DNA of 64,000 nucleotides from positions 76,587,216 to 76,651,215 of the forward strand of contig NC_088171.1 of the NCBI RefSeq assembly GCF_028769735.1, written 5' to 3'. Numbering within the stretch: position 1 is the first letter of the stretch; every line of letters begins with the position of its first letter. A program made the position numbers and the translations under genes. Shown in pieces: positions 9,907 through 23,700 of the stretch. Under the pieces are notes generated by a model, which was not told the origin of the DNA, ran no database searches, and saw only the letters and a program-made list of their open reading frames with translations. The stretch is from Zonotrichia leucophrys gambelii. Its lineage: Eukaryota; Chordata; Aves; Passeriformes; Passerellidae.

Positions 9907-12515
9907 ACACAAAAGCATGTCACTTTTGGTGTGCCACAGTACGCTGTGGCAAATGCCACTGGGGAGCGGATCATAGTCTAACAAAAGGAAGACAGTTTGT
10001 GAGATGAACAAAGTTACCCAGAGCATTGGAAGAAAAGTCATTTGTGAAGCCAGAAATATGACAAGATACTGGCTGGTACAAGCAGAATTTCTCTGCCGTC
10101 TTCTGTCCCTTGAACTAATATAGAATAGCAATAAAAAAGGGGATGGGGAGTAGCTGTTGTCAGAACCACACAGGAAATGCAAGGGGTTTGTCAACAAAGT
10201 CCCAAGCAAAAGTCAAAGCAGCAGGCTGCTCTGACAAGATGGAGGAGTGTCCCAAGAACTGAAATGGTTCTGTTTTCCCAGAGAGGAAATAATTATTTAC
10301 ATGTTTTAGGGAAAAAAATATATTCAAGAAATCCCTTTGATGAAATCTAAAATTGTGTAAAACCAGAAATGTGAATGAACAGTGTAAGACATGCAAGAAT
10401 AATATATAAATGCTTTAGATTTAGGTCTGCTGTAATACCTGCTTTGGGCAAGGTGTCCATGTGCTTCAGTTTCCACATCCGTTTTGCACTCTGGTCAAAT
10501 AAAAAGATGATTTGTTTTTAAAAAGAGTATAAATAATAGCAATAGTAGTATTTAACATTACAGTGTATGACAACTGGAAAGGAAGACTGTGAAAATAAGA
10601 ATTAGAATGTTACCTACCCTTAGGAACAACTTCTAAGACTTATCACTTTATGAGATTTAAACCTGGTTCATTTCTAATAGTGAAATTGTTGATTCAAACT
10701 TCAGAAGAAAAAACAGATTTTTCTCCCTTGCTAACCTTCCTTAAGCTGGTGTTTACAGAAATGCTAGAGGCAAACATCTTCTTGGTATTCTTAGGTTTTA
10801 AAGTGGGCTGCAGCTCCCACCTAATGCTGTGTGTGATCCACTTTCTGCTTAGATCAGACCCCAGCCTGAAGTTTACTAACTGCATTGATAATTAAACATT
10901 AGTATTTTCACCACATGCCACGAAATCAATTGATTTGTTATCTCTGCAGGTCTATCTGATAGTGAAACTGAGCCCCTTTTAAGTGCTGGAGTGATGTCAG
11001 TGTGGGATTAGCTAAACAGCAAGTTGGTGCTGCAAAGGCGTGCCCTGAGAGACGGGAGCAGCAGCAGCGAGTTCATCACGAGGCAGAACTTACTGGGGCT
11101 GTGGAAGAGTCAAGGTCAGGACACAAAGAGAGAAATCCATGCAATGAGAGATTACTTCCCGGGGCTATTCCTTTCTTTGCAGATTGAAAAAATTCTTTAT
11201 AGGTGTAGCTCTGGGGATTTATATACAGAAGACTTTTCATTTTCTTTCTTTTTATTTTTTTTTTTGCTTCTGCCAGAGCTCTACATTCAAATGAAAAACT
11301 TTAGCAGTACAGAATGGATTAATACAGGATTACAAGAAGAAGATTATATTTCTGGGTCCTCTCATCTCTTTTTTTTTTATAATGTATATCCCAATATTAC
11401 ATTGCACATATTCAAAATGACTCCTTTATGCAGGGCCATATGTTAAAATAGCTGTCAAAAGAAAGTAATTTTTTAAAATTAGCTGAGATTTGTGAAGAAT
11501 TCTAAGAAGATTTACCTAGACTATAAAGAATGTTAACAGAGCTATTCATTAAAACTCTAGAATAATTTAGGATTTAAACGTGTCCTTACATCGTGCACAC
11601 TTTCTATTTGGCTTTTAGATCCAGTATTACCTGACATTATATTTCTTTCTTTTCTTTCTTCAGATACTTCATGCCCTCTGACATTTTTGTGTAATAGAAA
11701 TTCCAGCACAAAATATCACGGAGTCTCCCTGCTCCTTTTATCCTAAGAACATTATTTCTCTAAGCTTTTCCAGTCACAAACATTTGGTAATCTGAAAGGT
11801 CTGATTTTGCTCCTACTGAGGTTCATTGAAAAACTTCAAATAACAGTCAAACAAGCTTTTCAGCTCTCTGGAAAGCCTTTAATCCAGAATATTTTTAAAA
11901 GGAAAATCTCCTGTGTTCTTGAAAAAAGTAAAATAAAAGCAACTTTCATAGAGTTGAGTCTCACAAAAATGTTACAGATGGTGAAATAATTCTGCTGCTT
12001 TAAATTCCCTTAAACATAACAAACTGCGAATTCTGGTTTTTACCTAAGACATGCATTAAGCCTCACAACAGTAATGGCTATTGTTGCAGTCTGGTTAGAT
12101 TAGTTTCTCTCTACAAAGAACTGGACTGAGACTCTTGTCCTTACTGTCCTGTGCTCTACTCCCCTGTGATACCATGATACCAGTCTGAACACCGGTATCC
12201 AAAAGTTATTCTTTCTTCTTTTTTATCTTCCTATCTTGCCTGATGAATTGCTAAATTTAAAAATCAAATATACTGCTTTTTGCTTGATCCTCCAGAGAGA
12301 GTAAAATCTAAGAACTCAAAAAGAGAGATAAATATCAAACTCTAATATAAGATTTATTTGCATAAAATAATCTTTTCTATTTCTCTAAGTACAAACAACA
12401 GAAATTTGCTAAACCCTGGCATAGGTTAGACCTAATTTTTCTTTCTCACTTCTGGGCAGAAAAGCTATTGATGTAGATATTTTCTGTGGTAACATAATCA
12501 GTCAATTTTCATGGT

Positions 12516-12930
12516 ATCATAGAATCATTTAATGGTTTTTGTTGAATGGGACCTTAAAGATCACCTATTTTGAGAACCCGTAACATGACATGGGACACCT
12601 TCTACTACACCAGGTTGCTCAGAGCCCCACCTAACCTGGCCTTGAACATTTCCAGAAATGGGGAATCCACAGCTGCTCTGGGCCACCTATTCCTGTGTCT
12701 CACCACCCTTAGAGTAAGGAATTTCTTCCTAATATCTAACCTAAACCTGTACTCATTCAGTCTAAACCCATTCCCTTCTGTCCTGTCACTACATTCTCTT
12801 GTAAAAGTCTCTCTCTCTATTCCTTGTGGGCTCTCCTCAGTACTGCTTAGTATGAATTAGGTCACCCCAATTAGGTCACAAATAGGTCACCCCAAAGCCT
12901 TCTCTTCTTTATAAAGGAAAGAATGAATAA
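12516..12930 (-). mobile_element. CR1 LINE, 3' fragment
   Basis: The left end TATCATAGAATCAT is the reverse complement of the CR1 3' terminus. It is followed by the usual succession of CR1 tail sequence: GGGACCTTAAAGATCA, then CAGGTTGCTCAGAGCCCC, CCTGGCCTTGAACA, CACCACCCTTAGAGTAA, and a final AAAGCCTTCTCTTCT block. CR1 is the main avian LINE and is usually 5'-truncated, as here (about 415 bp kept). A 96-codon forward open frame across it is antisense noise. A small local reduplication lies at 12856-12893. Confidence 0.92.
12856..12893. repeat. Short reiterated word inside CR1
   Basis: The word TAGGTCAC appears three times within 38 bp, twice as TAGGTCACCCCAA, separated by AATT and AAA. The CR1 consensus has a single related GTCTCCCC site here, so this is a local tandem expansion after or during insertion. 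Confidence 0.75.
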
Positions 12931-15900
12931 TCAGTCACAGAAATAAAGGTTTTATGGAAAGCTCCTGACATTCATTTTGATAATCCATACCATGAAAGAG
13001 AAATGCAAAGCTGAAGGTCAGCAGTAAAAAAAATGTAGAGAAATGCATTCACTCATGTAACTACTGCATGCCATGCATCTCTGCATCATGCAAGTATGAA
13101 GATAAAAAAGCATTTGTTTTTGTGTTAGAGAAATATAGGGAGAACACAAAAATACCCCCTAATATTTTCTCTGAAATCAGCTCTTGCAAATTTCCTTCTG
13201 GCTCTTACCATTATTCTGCCAGTTTTCACTCTGACCTTCTCAAACCTGAGCCCATCAGTCAGGGATCCTGCCAAAGATGCTGCATGAGAAGGGACAAGTT
13301 CTCTTCTTACACAAACTGCTCCGTGTTCAGAAATAGAGAAAAAAAATTTTCAATGGCTCCCCAACATTAGAGAGTAATCTTAGGAATTATGAGAAGCCCT
13401 TATGCACATTACCTATGTTCCTCTAACTCCAGTTTGTTGCACCATTGCAGAGCAGGAGAAGAGGAGTTGTGACTTATCCACCTCACCTTTCCAGAGACAA
13501 AAAATAAATGTATCATGTATAAGCAAGGCCATTTAGGCTGCACTTCATTTTTCTGAAATGAAATTTATTTTAAAAAGCTTTTACCAGGAATAATACGAAA
13601 ACAGTAGCTTAACAAGCAAGCAGCATTAATCAGTCAATAATTCAATTAATCAGCCTCTGTAAAAAGTCAAATATACCAATAATTTATGCACCTACTGAAA
13701 TGTGCAAGGTCACCATAGGAGTGATATTAGTCATATAGAAAATATTGAACCTAATATTGAGCTAATTCACATTAGCTCCTGGCATTCTCTATCACATTAA
13801 GTATAAATAATATCATATACAAGAGCCCCAGGCATGATTCAAAATGTAAGAGGGCAAAACCTGCATGTAGGGATCTCAATTAATTCCCAGATTCCTCCTC
13901 TTTCCCAGCAGCAAGAAAGTTGCTTCTCTACTGCTATGTCCTTAGGTGTTTAAATGATTAGTTTTTCATTTATTTTCACTTACCTAAATGATTCTTTAAA
14001 AAGGTGTTAGTCTGCCTCCCCTGGGATTTCAAATCTAGGCAGTTGACTGGAAGAGTATTGCAGCTTTTCCTATAGGATTAACTCCTTCTATCAGCAGACT
14101 TATATTTTTTGATGTTTCTGAGCAGATAGAACCCATCTTTTATAATTGGTAGAGTGCAAGCCTCTACTGACTTCCCTGTCACCTCTGTTTGCACAGAGAT
14201 TAGACCTGTGCTTCCTTTATTTCGGGCTCTGCAAATTCAAGCAGAAGCAGATGCTTCATTTCACCTATCTAATCTTGGCTCACAGTTTTCTCTTCACAAA
14301 ACATTCTCTTGGGATAGAGAATGTTTCACTTGAGAAGCTTTGGATACTTCGGTCTATCAAAATTTTTTGCAGTTAATAAAGAAGAGTATTTGGAATGAAA
14401 AATCCTTCTATACAATGAAGTTTCTTGCAGAGCTCATTTTAGTGTGGTTTATTCCAACTAGATAGACAGAAAAAGCCTCATGGGTAATAGATGTGAGGAA
14501 AGAGACTGTTGGGGTTCGAAGTTAAGATTTCCAATTCGTTCACCAAAACTGCTGAACAAATCTGACCTGTGGCTCAAACACATAAAGAACATAAAAGTTT
14601 GGGGGTTAGCTGTAGCAGTTCTATTTATCCTGCAAACATCGGGCTGGGAAATGGGTCAAATCATTTTACTCTGCTCTTTTACACTACTGTTCCTCAGTTC
14701 TGAGGCAAGGGAGATTCTTCAAGGAATAAGAGCAATCCTGTCTTTCACCTTTCAATCCATGATATCCAGACAGAGATTTATTAATGGCTAACAGTAACTG
14801 GCCATGTTAATGATGGCAGCTGAGTCTGCTAGGATCTGAACTAAAAGCAACAAGTAATTTCAATACAGAATAGAGGAACTTAACATTTACACTCAAAATT
14901 TTATCTCTTATGTTAGATTAAAAAAAAAAAAACACAGTAAAATAAATTAAAGCCATATTATTGAAAATGTACATTGTATTAATGATGATATGAGAAAGAC
15001 TGATGTGAATCATACTTAATTCACCTCAGCCTATTGCATGGTCCACACTCGAAAATTTAAACCAGGGAAATGGAAAGGTTTATCTCCTTTTGCTAAAATC
15101 CTGACCAAAGACTTCTAGACAGGTGTTTCAGGCTTTTAAAAACAATAACAATAACAACAACAAACAAACAAACCAAACCAAACCAAACCAAACCAAATCA
15201 AACCAAACAAACGCAAAACCTGCCTGCCTCCACAGAGTTGAGAGATTTTACTGCCTCAACAGCATTCTGCTTCAGGGAGCACTGGACACAAGAAACCAAG
15301 TATATAGCTCAATGTATTTGTTTTCAGCGTAATGATCAGTCCCATTCCTCGTCCTCTATTTAGTGTTATTGTATAGCATTAGAAATGTATGTGCTTGTGC
15401 AAGAACAAGATTGCAGTTTGTCTAATATACTCAAATATACTCCAGATTGTGTATTTTTAATTCAAAGTTATTTTAGACATTTTTACTCTGAAAATACCCT
15501 TTTTTTAATATCTTGGGGTCAGTCCATCATACACATACAATATTTTACTCCACATGTACTGAAACCAATGGGACCAGCAACAAAAAAGAAATTGAGCAGA
15601 GCTGGCCTAATTTGGACCTTATACAATCATACTAAATATTTGCTTTACTGAAAACAGAAAGGCAACAGTGTCTGCATTCAATTTAGTCAGCCTTAAAACA
15701 GTGCAATCTATCTGGATTCTTCTAGACTGTATATGTTTTCTTTCCTTTTTCCAGTGTCTTCTCACTCCATTTTCATTCCTTTCTTCTCCTTATGAGTCAT
15801 TTAAATTACAGCACTGTAATTAAAACCATATTTTAAAAACTTGACTCTGCTTAAGATTTCAAAATATCTTTTTTTCATCCCATAAGGATAATTTTACCTT

Positions 15901-18900
15901 TCATCTCCCCCAGAAACTTCAGGTTTATTTTTCTTTATTTTTTAGTGTTTTCCTTTTCTAGTAATAACTTTTCCACATTCTCATTTCCCCCTTCACATTA
16001 TATCCTCAAATTATCCAGACACAGATCCTTTCCTTACTTTTTCCTATGCTAACAAAACATAATGTCACTGCAATTGCTGTGCACATAGTCCTTGCCAAAT
16101 AATTGTCATTCCCAGAGGAATTTGTGAATCCCAACAGACAAAATTGAGTATTGCATGAATCATGATAAGAAAAGAGATTTACCAAGACTGGTCTGAAATG
16201 AAGGGGCATTATTTGTGTCCTGCTTCTTAAGAAATGAAACCAGAACCAAAAAGTGTATGCAGAAAAAAGAAATGGTTTTGTAATGGTAAATTTAACCATT
16301 TCAGAGCAAGATAATTACATTGTAGTTTTGCTGATGGATTTCAGTGCAATCTTTTCAGGTAATCTGCCCACCGTATTTTCAAAAAGAACACATAATCCTG
16401 TGGCTCAGGTGGTCTCATTTCTCTGCAGGAACCAGATGCTTATCTGCTCAAGCAGCCATGATTGTGATACCTCCTTATTATCATACCTCATTTAATATTG
16501 GCTAGACCAGTGGTTTTGTTCAGTGATTATGGGGAGTAGTCAGTTTGTCATAGAACTACTAATTTTTCTTAAAACTTGCCACTAAAGTTTGCCTCTGAAT
16601 ATTTAAACTATTTGTAAATATGAGAAAGATTTTAATGTTCACAGTTGCACAGAAGAACAAGACTCATTCTTTAAGCTGTTGCTCTAAGCAGCACAGAGAA
16701 ATTTATAGGAAGATATGATGGATAATTTTCATGTTTTCACTCTACTTAGAAGCTGAATCCTTCCAAGAGAAGTGTGGACTTACAAAGGTTGCCACACAAA
16801 CAACAGTTAGAAATTCCTCTAAGTTTCAGTAACATGTAACAAAAGACTCCTACTATGTTCCTTGCTTGAGCAAGAGTTCCTTCTAGACCATCACGGCCTT
16901 TTATCTGCCTATGTTGCATGGCAGAATTTGGAAAATTGCACAGAATGTCTAATGCATATACTGAAGCCCTTATTTAGGTACAGGTTCTCAGCATAGCCAT
17001 GCAAAAGAAATTGAAACATTTCTAATTTATTGTTATTTTTCTAAGCCCTATGGCAGTGGAGCTATGCAGGTCCATGCACTGGTTAGGAACTTGTGGTGCC
17101 AGAGAAAGTTCCAGTGGCTCCTCTAGCATGTTCCATACTCTTCAGGTTGATGCTATGTACAAACTACTCTCCTGAAACCTCACATTCTTGCTCAAACAAA
17201 TTCCAATAATCCAAAAGAAGAGTTTTTATTTTATCTTCGTGGCTATGCTGTCTGGCTGGGAATCAAAATACAATTAGCTCTATTATTCATTCACAATAGC
17301 AGCTATTAGATCTTTCATGCTGCTGCAGTTCTTAAAAAACAAGTTTAGGAGGGAATAGTGATATAAAACATAATTAAAAATGTACTTCTCGTGGAGATAT
17401 TCCCAAAACACTCATATAGATTTTGGATTTTTTAATGATATATTCTACTCAACAGAGGAGTAAGCTAATGCTTGTATCCTAAAGCTGACTAGCTGTTTCT
17501 TTTCTCTCATTCTGGTGATATAGATAACTGGGCAAGTGGAAAAGACACAATTGCAGGAGACATATTTCTTTGTCTCTGTTTTTAGATATTGCTCTTTTAC
17601 CCAGACAGCTTTATATGTATTGGAATTTAGATCTAACATCAAAAATTGGATGGATATATAAGTTTTCAGGATGAACAATTTCATGCTTATTTTCCAGGAT
17701 ATTCATATGCTCTACTCTGGGCAAAAAAATAGCATAGAAAAAAATATTCTTCTATGATCTAGGTTTCTTCTCTATCCAGTACAAACACTGAAAGCATCTT
17801 GAAGGTAACTATTTTAAGGTTCCCACAAGAAAGGACAATGAAAATGAACTTTCTGAAAACATCTTTTCATTGCCATATAGATGCAATAACATCTGTGAAA
17901 ATTCAGTGTGCCAGCTTATTAATGTAGTGTGTTGGTTTAAGAAAATACAAACCAACTATTTATTTCAAAGACAGAATTACTTGTTATAAAGAACAAGATT
18001 AATAACATCAATAATCTTAGGATGATAGGCTAATATTTTTTCCTCATTTAGTCTGTGACGCCTCAGGACCACATCTTGATACCTTTTTTGACCCTGCAAT
18101 GTGTCTGTGTTTTAAAAATGGCTAGCAGAAGGGAAAGGGAAACTGGGAAAGCAGAGGCGTAAGTGACCTCTGCACTGCAGACGAATTATATGTCCTAAGG
18201 TGTGATTGTCCATGGCACAAGGTATGGTTTAGAGTGAATAGGAATAAAAAAAGAAAAATCTAGTGAAGTGTTTTTCTCTCATTCAAAACTACTGTATAAT
18301 ATAAAAAAAACCCCAAACCTCTGATGCTCTGAGCACATAATCACTGTTTCAATATTGTCGATGATGTAGTTTTGATTTGAACTGTAGAAAAGATCCAGTC
18401 TCTCAATAGAATGCTAATAGGAACAATTGTTCCTCATTTCACTAGAAACATCTCTTTTCATTTCCATTCACACCAAGCAGAACCACCTGCTGTGGAGCAT
18501 GACTTACTCTGAATGGAAAACAACTTATTTTGTAGTCCTCTGGTTTGTTTTATATATTGGTGTAAAAGAGTGATGGAGCTGTTTTCCTCATGTGTGTTCC
18601 CTGCCACTTTAGGAAGTACATCCCATGACATCAAAAGTGATGAAGTAAGTGCTCCCTCATGTGCAAGTGTTAGGACTCTTCTGGCATGCAAAGGGAACAG
18701 GGGGAAGGAGGAAAGAAACTGAAGTTTTCTTTCTTCCGCTTTTTTCTCTTTGTGAATTCCATTGCCAGTTATAGGCATACTTCAGCTCAAAGAGATTTGA
18801 AGTTAGAATTCATTTATTGGCATCCTAAAGACAGAATTCCTATCTGAAGTACCATAGTTTTTATCCAGCATTCTTCTGAACCCAAATATTATCTCTGGTA

Positions 18901-19279
18901 ATTCTGACTCCCAATCTGTTCTTTTTGTGTTGCCTCTGGTGATATCAGAAATTCAAGGAAAGGATAGACAAGATGAAACCACATGGAACTCTAAATTACA
19001 AGGTAACTCAACAGTGAAATTGCCAGAATCTTTACAGCAACCAAGTCTACTAGAGTAAAAGGAAATTTCTGAAACTAGGTAGTCTTAGACACAGGAGGTC
19101 TAAAATCAACTCTGAAGATTATAAAAGTAAGCAAATAATAGTTCTTTCAGGATACACTACAGTATGCATAAAAGTAAACAGAAACAAACTGAACTTTTTA
19201 GATTCCTGCATGTCTCCTGTAGGACAGCATAGCTACACAGCAAAAGAATTCAAAATATTAGCCCCAATTTAAATTTCTG
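12931..19279. other. Unique AT-rich sequence, no gene seen
   Basis: More than 6 kb without a recognisable element apart from the simple repeat at 15137-15215. The longest open frames (13068-13370, 14480-14791, 18458-18778 reverse) are 100-106 codons, lack domains, and have no conserved splice-site pattern that I can support. Confidence 0.5.
15137..15215. repeat. AAC / AAACC simple repeat
   Basis: The sequence moves from AACAATAAC units into AACAAC, AAACAAAC and then about seven AAACC units. It is compound simple sequence. Confidence 0.93.
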
Positions 19280-20790
19280 ACAGAATCACAAAATCTTGGG
19301 ATAGGCATTGCTGGAAGGGACCTTTGGAAGTCATCTAGTCCAGCCTTCCTGCTCAAGCCATCTACCTTGCAGCACACCATATCACATCGCCCAGGATTTT
19401 TTGTCCAGACTGCTTTTGAGTATGTCTGAGAACCAGACTCCACAACCTCTTACAGTGTTCTGTCACCCTCTCATTAAACAAGTTCTTCCTTAATTCAGGT
19501 GGAATTCCCTGAATTCTCCTCATTGTCTCTCATCTTATTGCTCAGCAGCACTGAGTCCAGTTTCATCCTCTTGACATCTGTCTTTCCAATACTTGCATGC
19601 ATTGATAAGATCCCCTCTCAATCTTTTCTAGGCTAAACAGTCCAGCTCCCTCAGCTTTTCCTCATAAGAGAGGGGCTCCAGTCCCTTAATTATCTTTGTG
19701 GACCTCTGCTGGACTTGTTCCAGGAGCTCCATGACTCTCATGCACTGAGGAGCCTAGAACTGGCACACCAGGCGTGGCCTCACTCAAGCTGAGAAAAAGT
19801 ATAGGATCACCTCCCTCAATCTGCTGGGAATGCTGTTCTTAATGCACCCCAGGATACCCATTGACCTTCTTGGCCACCAGGACACATTGCTGGTTCATGG
19901 AAAACTTGTCCATCAGGGCTCCCAGGGCTCCCAGCAGCTCTGTACAGAACTGCTTTCCAGCAGATCAGCCCCCAGCCTGCCCAGGTCCACAGGGTTATTC
20001 CTCCTGAGGGGCAGGATGCTGGGTATGCCCTTGTTGCATTTCAGAATGTTCTCTGTCCATCTCTCCACCCTGCCAAGGTCCCTCTGAGGGGCTGCACAGC
20101 CCTCTGGGGTATTGGCCACTCCTCACAGCTTTGTGCCACCAGTGAACTCGCTGAGCAGGCTGATGCCCCTTCATCCAAGTCGTTGGTGAAGAAGTTAGAC
20201 AATATTGGACCCAATATTGAGCCTTGGGGGACACCACTAGTGACAGATCTCCAACCAGACTCCATGGCACTGATCACAACTCTCTGAGGCATGACCATTC
20301 TGATAATTCTCAATCACTGTCCACTTCACTGTCCAATTATCCAGCCCACACTTCCTGAGTTTACATAGGAGGATATTGTGAGAGATGCTGAGGTAGTTGA
20401 GGTAGATGCTGAAGTTGAGGTAGATGCTGAATTTGAGGTAGACAACATTCACTGTTCTCCCCTCATCTATCCAGCTAGCTGTCCCATCATATGAGGCAAT
20501 AAGGTTGGCTAAGCATGATTTCATTTTGAGCCCTCCATTACTACTCCTGATGATATTGTCTTCTATGCACTTCAAGATGACCTCTAGGATTAGCTGCTCC
20601 ATCACTTTTCCAGGGATTGAGAGGAGGCAGAAAGGCTGGTAGTTCCCCAAGTTCTCATTCTTGTCTTTTTTGTATATTGGGGTGACATTTATTCTCTTTT
20701 AGTCTGCAGGCACACCTCCTCATCACCATGACCTTGTAAAGATGATTGAGAGTGATCAATGACATCCACACTACTGGGTACAGACCTTTT
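19280..20790 (-). mobile_element. CR1 LINE, long 5'-truncated copy with decayed reverse transcriptase
   Basis: Read on the reverse strand this copy covers part of the CR1 second ORF and its tail, in the normal order. An open stretch at 20237-20650 carries the IPGKVMEQLI and DEGRTVN words of the reverse-transcriptase palm. The next stretch contains VTSGVPQGSILGP (20210-20245), the conserved domain-B turn of LINE reverse transcriptases. The catalytic block that should read LSKFADDTKL has decayed to LSEFTGGTKL (20126-20155), so both catalytic Asp are lost. Sequence towards 19280 is the C-terminal region and 3' tail, ending in CAGAATCACAAAATC. Frame changes split the ORF into several pieces. An in-frame reiteration lies at 20384-20440. 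The copy is not capable of movement. Confidence 0.95.
20384..20440 (-). repeat. 18-bp reiteration inside the CR1 reverse-transcriptase region
   Basis: GATGCTGAAGTTGAGGTA (20405-20422) and GATGCTGAATTTGAGGTA (20423-20440) are tandem copies, preceded by a 21-bp version at 20384-20404. The repeat keeps the frame, so the reverse-strand translation repeats a six-residue block just after the palm motif-A region, where intact CR1 copies have a single YLDFSKAF-type sequence. Confidence 0.9.
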
Positions 20791-23700
20791 CATAGTGAGG
20801 AGCAAATAATATAAATTGGTATAAACATTCCTAACAGAATACTGTGGGAAAATATGAAATGTATTTATTGAATTAATAGAGTAATATAGAAGTGTGGCCA
20901 GAACCATGTCTTCCTCAGTGCAAGCAAATCTTCAGCACATCAGACCAACACACAATTTTCATCCCTCTCTAGTAGGACAACCTTTTGGCAGTCCTGATTT
21001 TAGACAGACAGGCTACCACAACCATAAAAGAATGGAACTATGCAAAAATCACTTATTCTAAATGTGCATTCCTAAATGTTCTGAATTATAGATTATTTGA
21101 TTTTACTAAATTTCAAACAAGAAAACACTTTAATATCCAAGTTCAAATCAGGGAAGTATGTAATTTTAAAGAAAGAAATAGATAAATACAAATTCAAAAT
21201 GCAATTTCCATTTGGAATAAGTATTTCTATCTAATATAGATATTTAGACCCAAAAATTTATAGAAACATGGTTCTTTTCAAGCAGTTTTCTGACTTGCAG
21301 GGAACATACCCTCTCTGCAAAACACAATTAAAGTAATGCTATTGTACACTCTGGTATAAATTCGGGTTAACCTCAGCACAAGTCTGTTTGCTGTGCTTAG
21401 GAATTTGAAGATGATGAAGCATCTCAGATACCTCTTGGGCACATTATTATTCTGAAGTGTAATTTATCTTCCATTCTGTGGCACCCCACGTCTCCACAAA
21501 TAATATCTTCCCCAAACACTTTTCTAATGTTCACTGCTCCATTTCTCCACATCCATGTGTCTAAAAGTAAGTGGTAAGGAAAGCCATCATCAACACATAT
21601 TTTTCTGTCTTATATTTGAGATATATTTCAGATAGATTGTATAAATCCAGGATGCACAGAAGAAAAATACACTTGCTTTTGAAATCCTGGCAGAATCTGG
21701 ATCTTTAATATTCTGACAGGATAACTCAAGACAGAGAGTGCTGACCAAAAATGTTCCAATTCAAAGGTTCTGCTGGTTAAGATAAGTGAACCAGCAAAAC
21801 CAAACACAGGAGGTGACCAAGAATATCAAGTAGGACTTGCTTTATTCATTTAGGAGTCTTTATATTTAAATCAGTGAACTATCACAAACTTTTAAATGAA
21901 TAGCTTTTAGTTTGCTAAATTCGGTAACCAGTCTTTGTTACTTCAGTTGTTTTGACCTGAAATGACGTAAGAAAATGTCTGGTAATTTTTCAGTGGAACT
22001 TAATGACTCCATATTCACGGATTTTTAATAGATCAGGGAAAAGTAGACGTTAATATTTCTACAAACACTAAGTGAAATAACACCTACTAAGTTCTCATAA
22101 GAATATAAAATTAGATAGTGGTTTCATTTTTTCTAAACATAAGATTACTTATTGAGACAGGTGCCAGAATGTATAAAAAAAGACCTTTTAAAATTGAAAA
22201 AAAACAATGTTATGACTTCTCCTTAGCTAATATAGTGTACTTAATGCCTAGTTTCAATGACTCCTTGGACATAGCCTTCCCTGTACAATCAGTTCTTTTT
22301 GTTTATCCTATATTCCTCTCAAAAACACGGTAGCCTATCATTGCACAGTGTGTTCAATCCTTCACTGCACACTTGGGCACAAGTGGATGCTTACAGACTA
22401 ATATGAACTGCATGCTACATCAAAGCACAAGATCAAGTTCTGATGAATGAGCCAGTGCAGAGCCTGGTACTTTAATTCCAGTGAGGGTTCTCTTCAGGCA
22501 GCAATTTCACAGGAAAAATGAACTGATGGATCTTGCTTGAATTTAAATCCAGAGTCCACAGACTTAGAGCTTGCCATTTTCTAGGAGGCCTTTCAATGCA
22601 ACAACTAAGTAAAAATTATAACTGTTGGTCATAGAAAGTAGGAGAAATTTGTTTGATCTCAACCTGTAGCTCTATCCTCAATTCTTCCAAATGAAATAGA
22701 TATTAGCAACAAACCATCTTGACACCACACTCTAAAGCATCTAACTTGCAGAACAGAAGAACATTTGCATTGAAAACTATTATGCTTTAGTAGAACATAT
22801 CCAGACATTTTTTTTTATTTTTGGGGAAATAACCTGAGAATCCACTTTGTACCAACTTTTGAGTTAGAATTTTATGCTAGGGTTATTCAGTCAACAGCTT
22901 AAGGATGAAAGATATAGGCTAAAAATAGAGTTTTACATACAAACAGTGGCAACTGAAGAGAATTGAAGTATAATGCTGATTTTTTTCATCAGAATTTGTG
23001 GTCCACTGCACTCAGCTGCTGACAAACCTGGAGCATGTATTAAAATGCATATATGTAAATATTCAGAGTAAACATGGCTCTTCATGCACACGGAAGTCAC
23101 CTGATATATTTAGTGTGCACAGGAGCAGAGTCTTAATCATCTAAACATTGAGACATGAACTAAATTTCCAACTTGATAATTTACAGAATTAGCTTGGTTT
23201 CTTTGGCAGGCAGGCAAAGATGGTTTCTGTCAGTTCACAGAGAGGTCAGCAGTATTGATTTTGGCATGGTTTGCAAAGTAGATTATACAAATATTTTACT
23301 GCCTATTATCCAGTACAAAACTTGGAATAAAATCTGAGTACACAGCTTGCTTACAAAGATAATAATTCTTTTTTTACTTAGTTACCTTGTGCAATAAAAC
23401 TTTCAGTACAATTCAGATAATGTTTGCCTAGTAAACCACGATCAGATAAAATAGAGATATAAATAAATCTTCAGTCTATATAGCAGTCTGTGTGTTTGGC
23501 TAGAGGACCGAGACAGCAGGAGGATTTAACTTTATTAGTACATTATTATACATTATTCTATGTGGTCTGCACACACAAAACCTTTAATAGTTCAATACAT
23601 AATAAAGTTTTTTTGTTTTGATGCAATTTTTGAGACACAAAATAGCTCATTTGAAATTACCCAGTATATATTATTATAAACAAAAGGTAGCAATAAAAGC

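Larger units (their letters stand above)
7900..12510. other. Unique AT-rich sequence with simple repeats, no gene seen
   Basis: There is no recognisable gene. Open frames are short; the longest (11024-11446, forward, 140 codons) runs through a poly-T tract and has no domain. The patch 10985-11175 is GC-richer than its surroundings. Simple repeats at 8824-8906 and 9871-9906 are listed separately. Confidence 0.5.

Noticed and set aside
11024..11446. Forward open frame of 140 codons
   Set aside because: It crosses poly-T tracts giving a Phe/Leu run and has no recognisable domain or splice structure.
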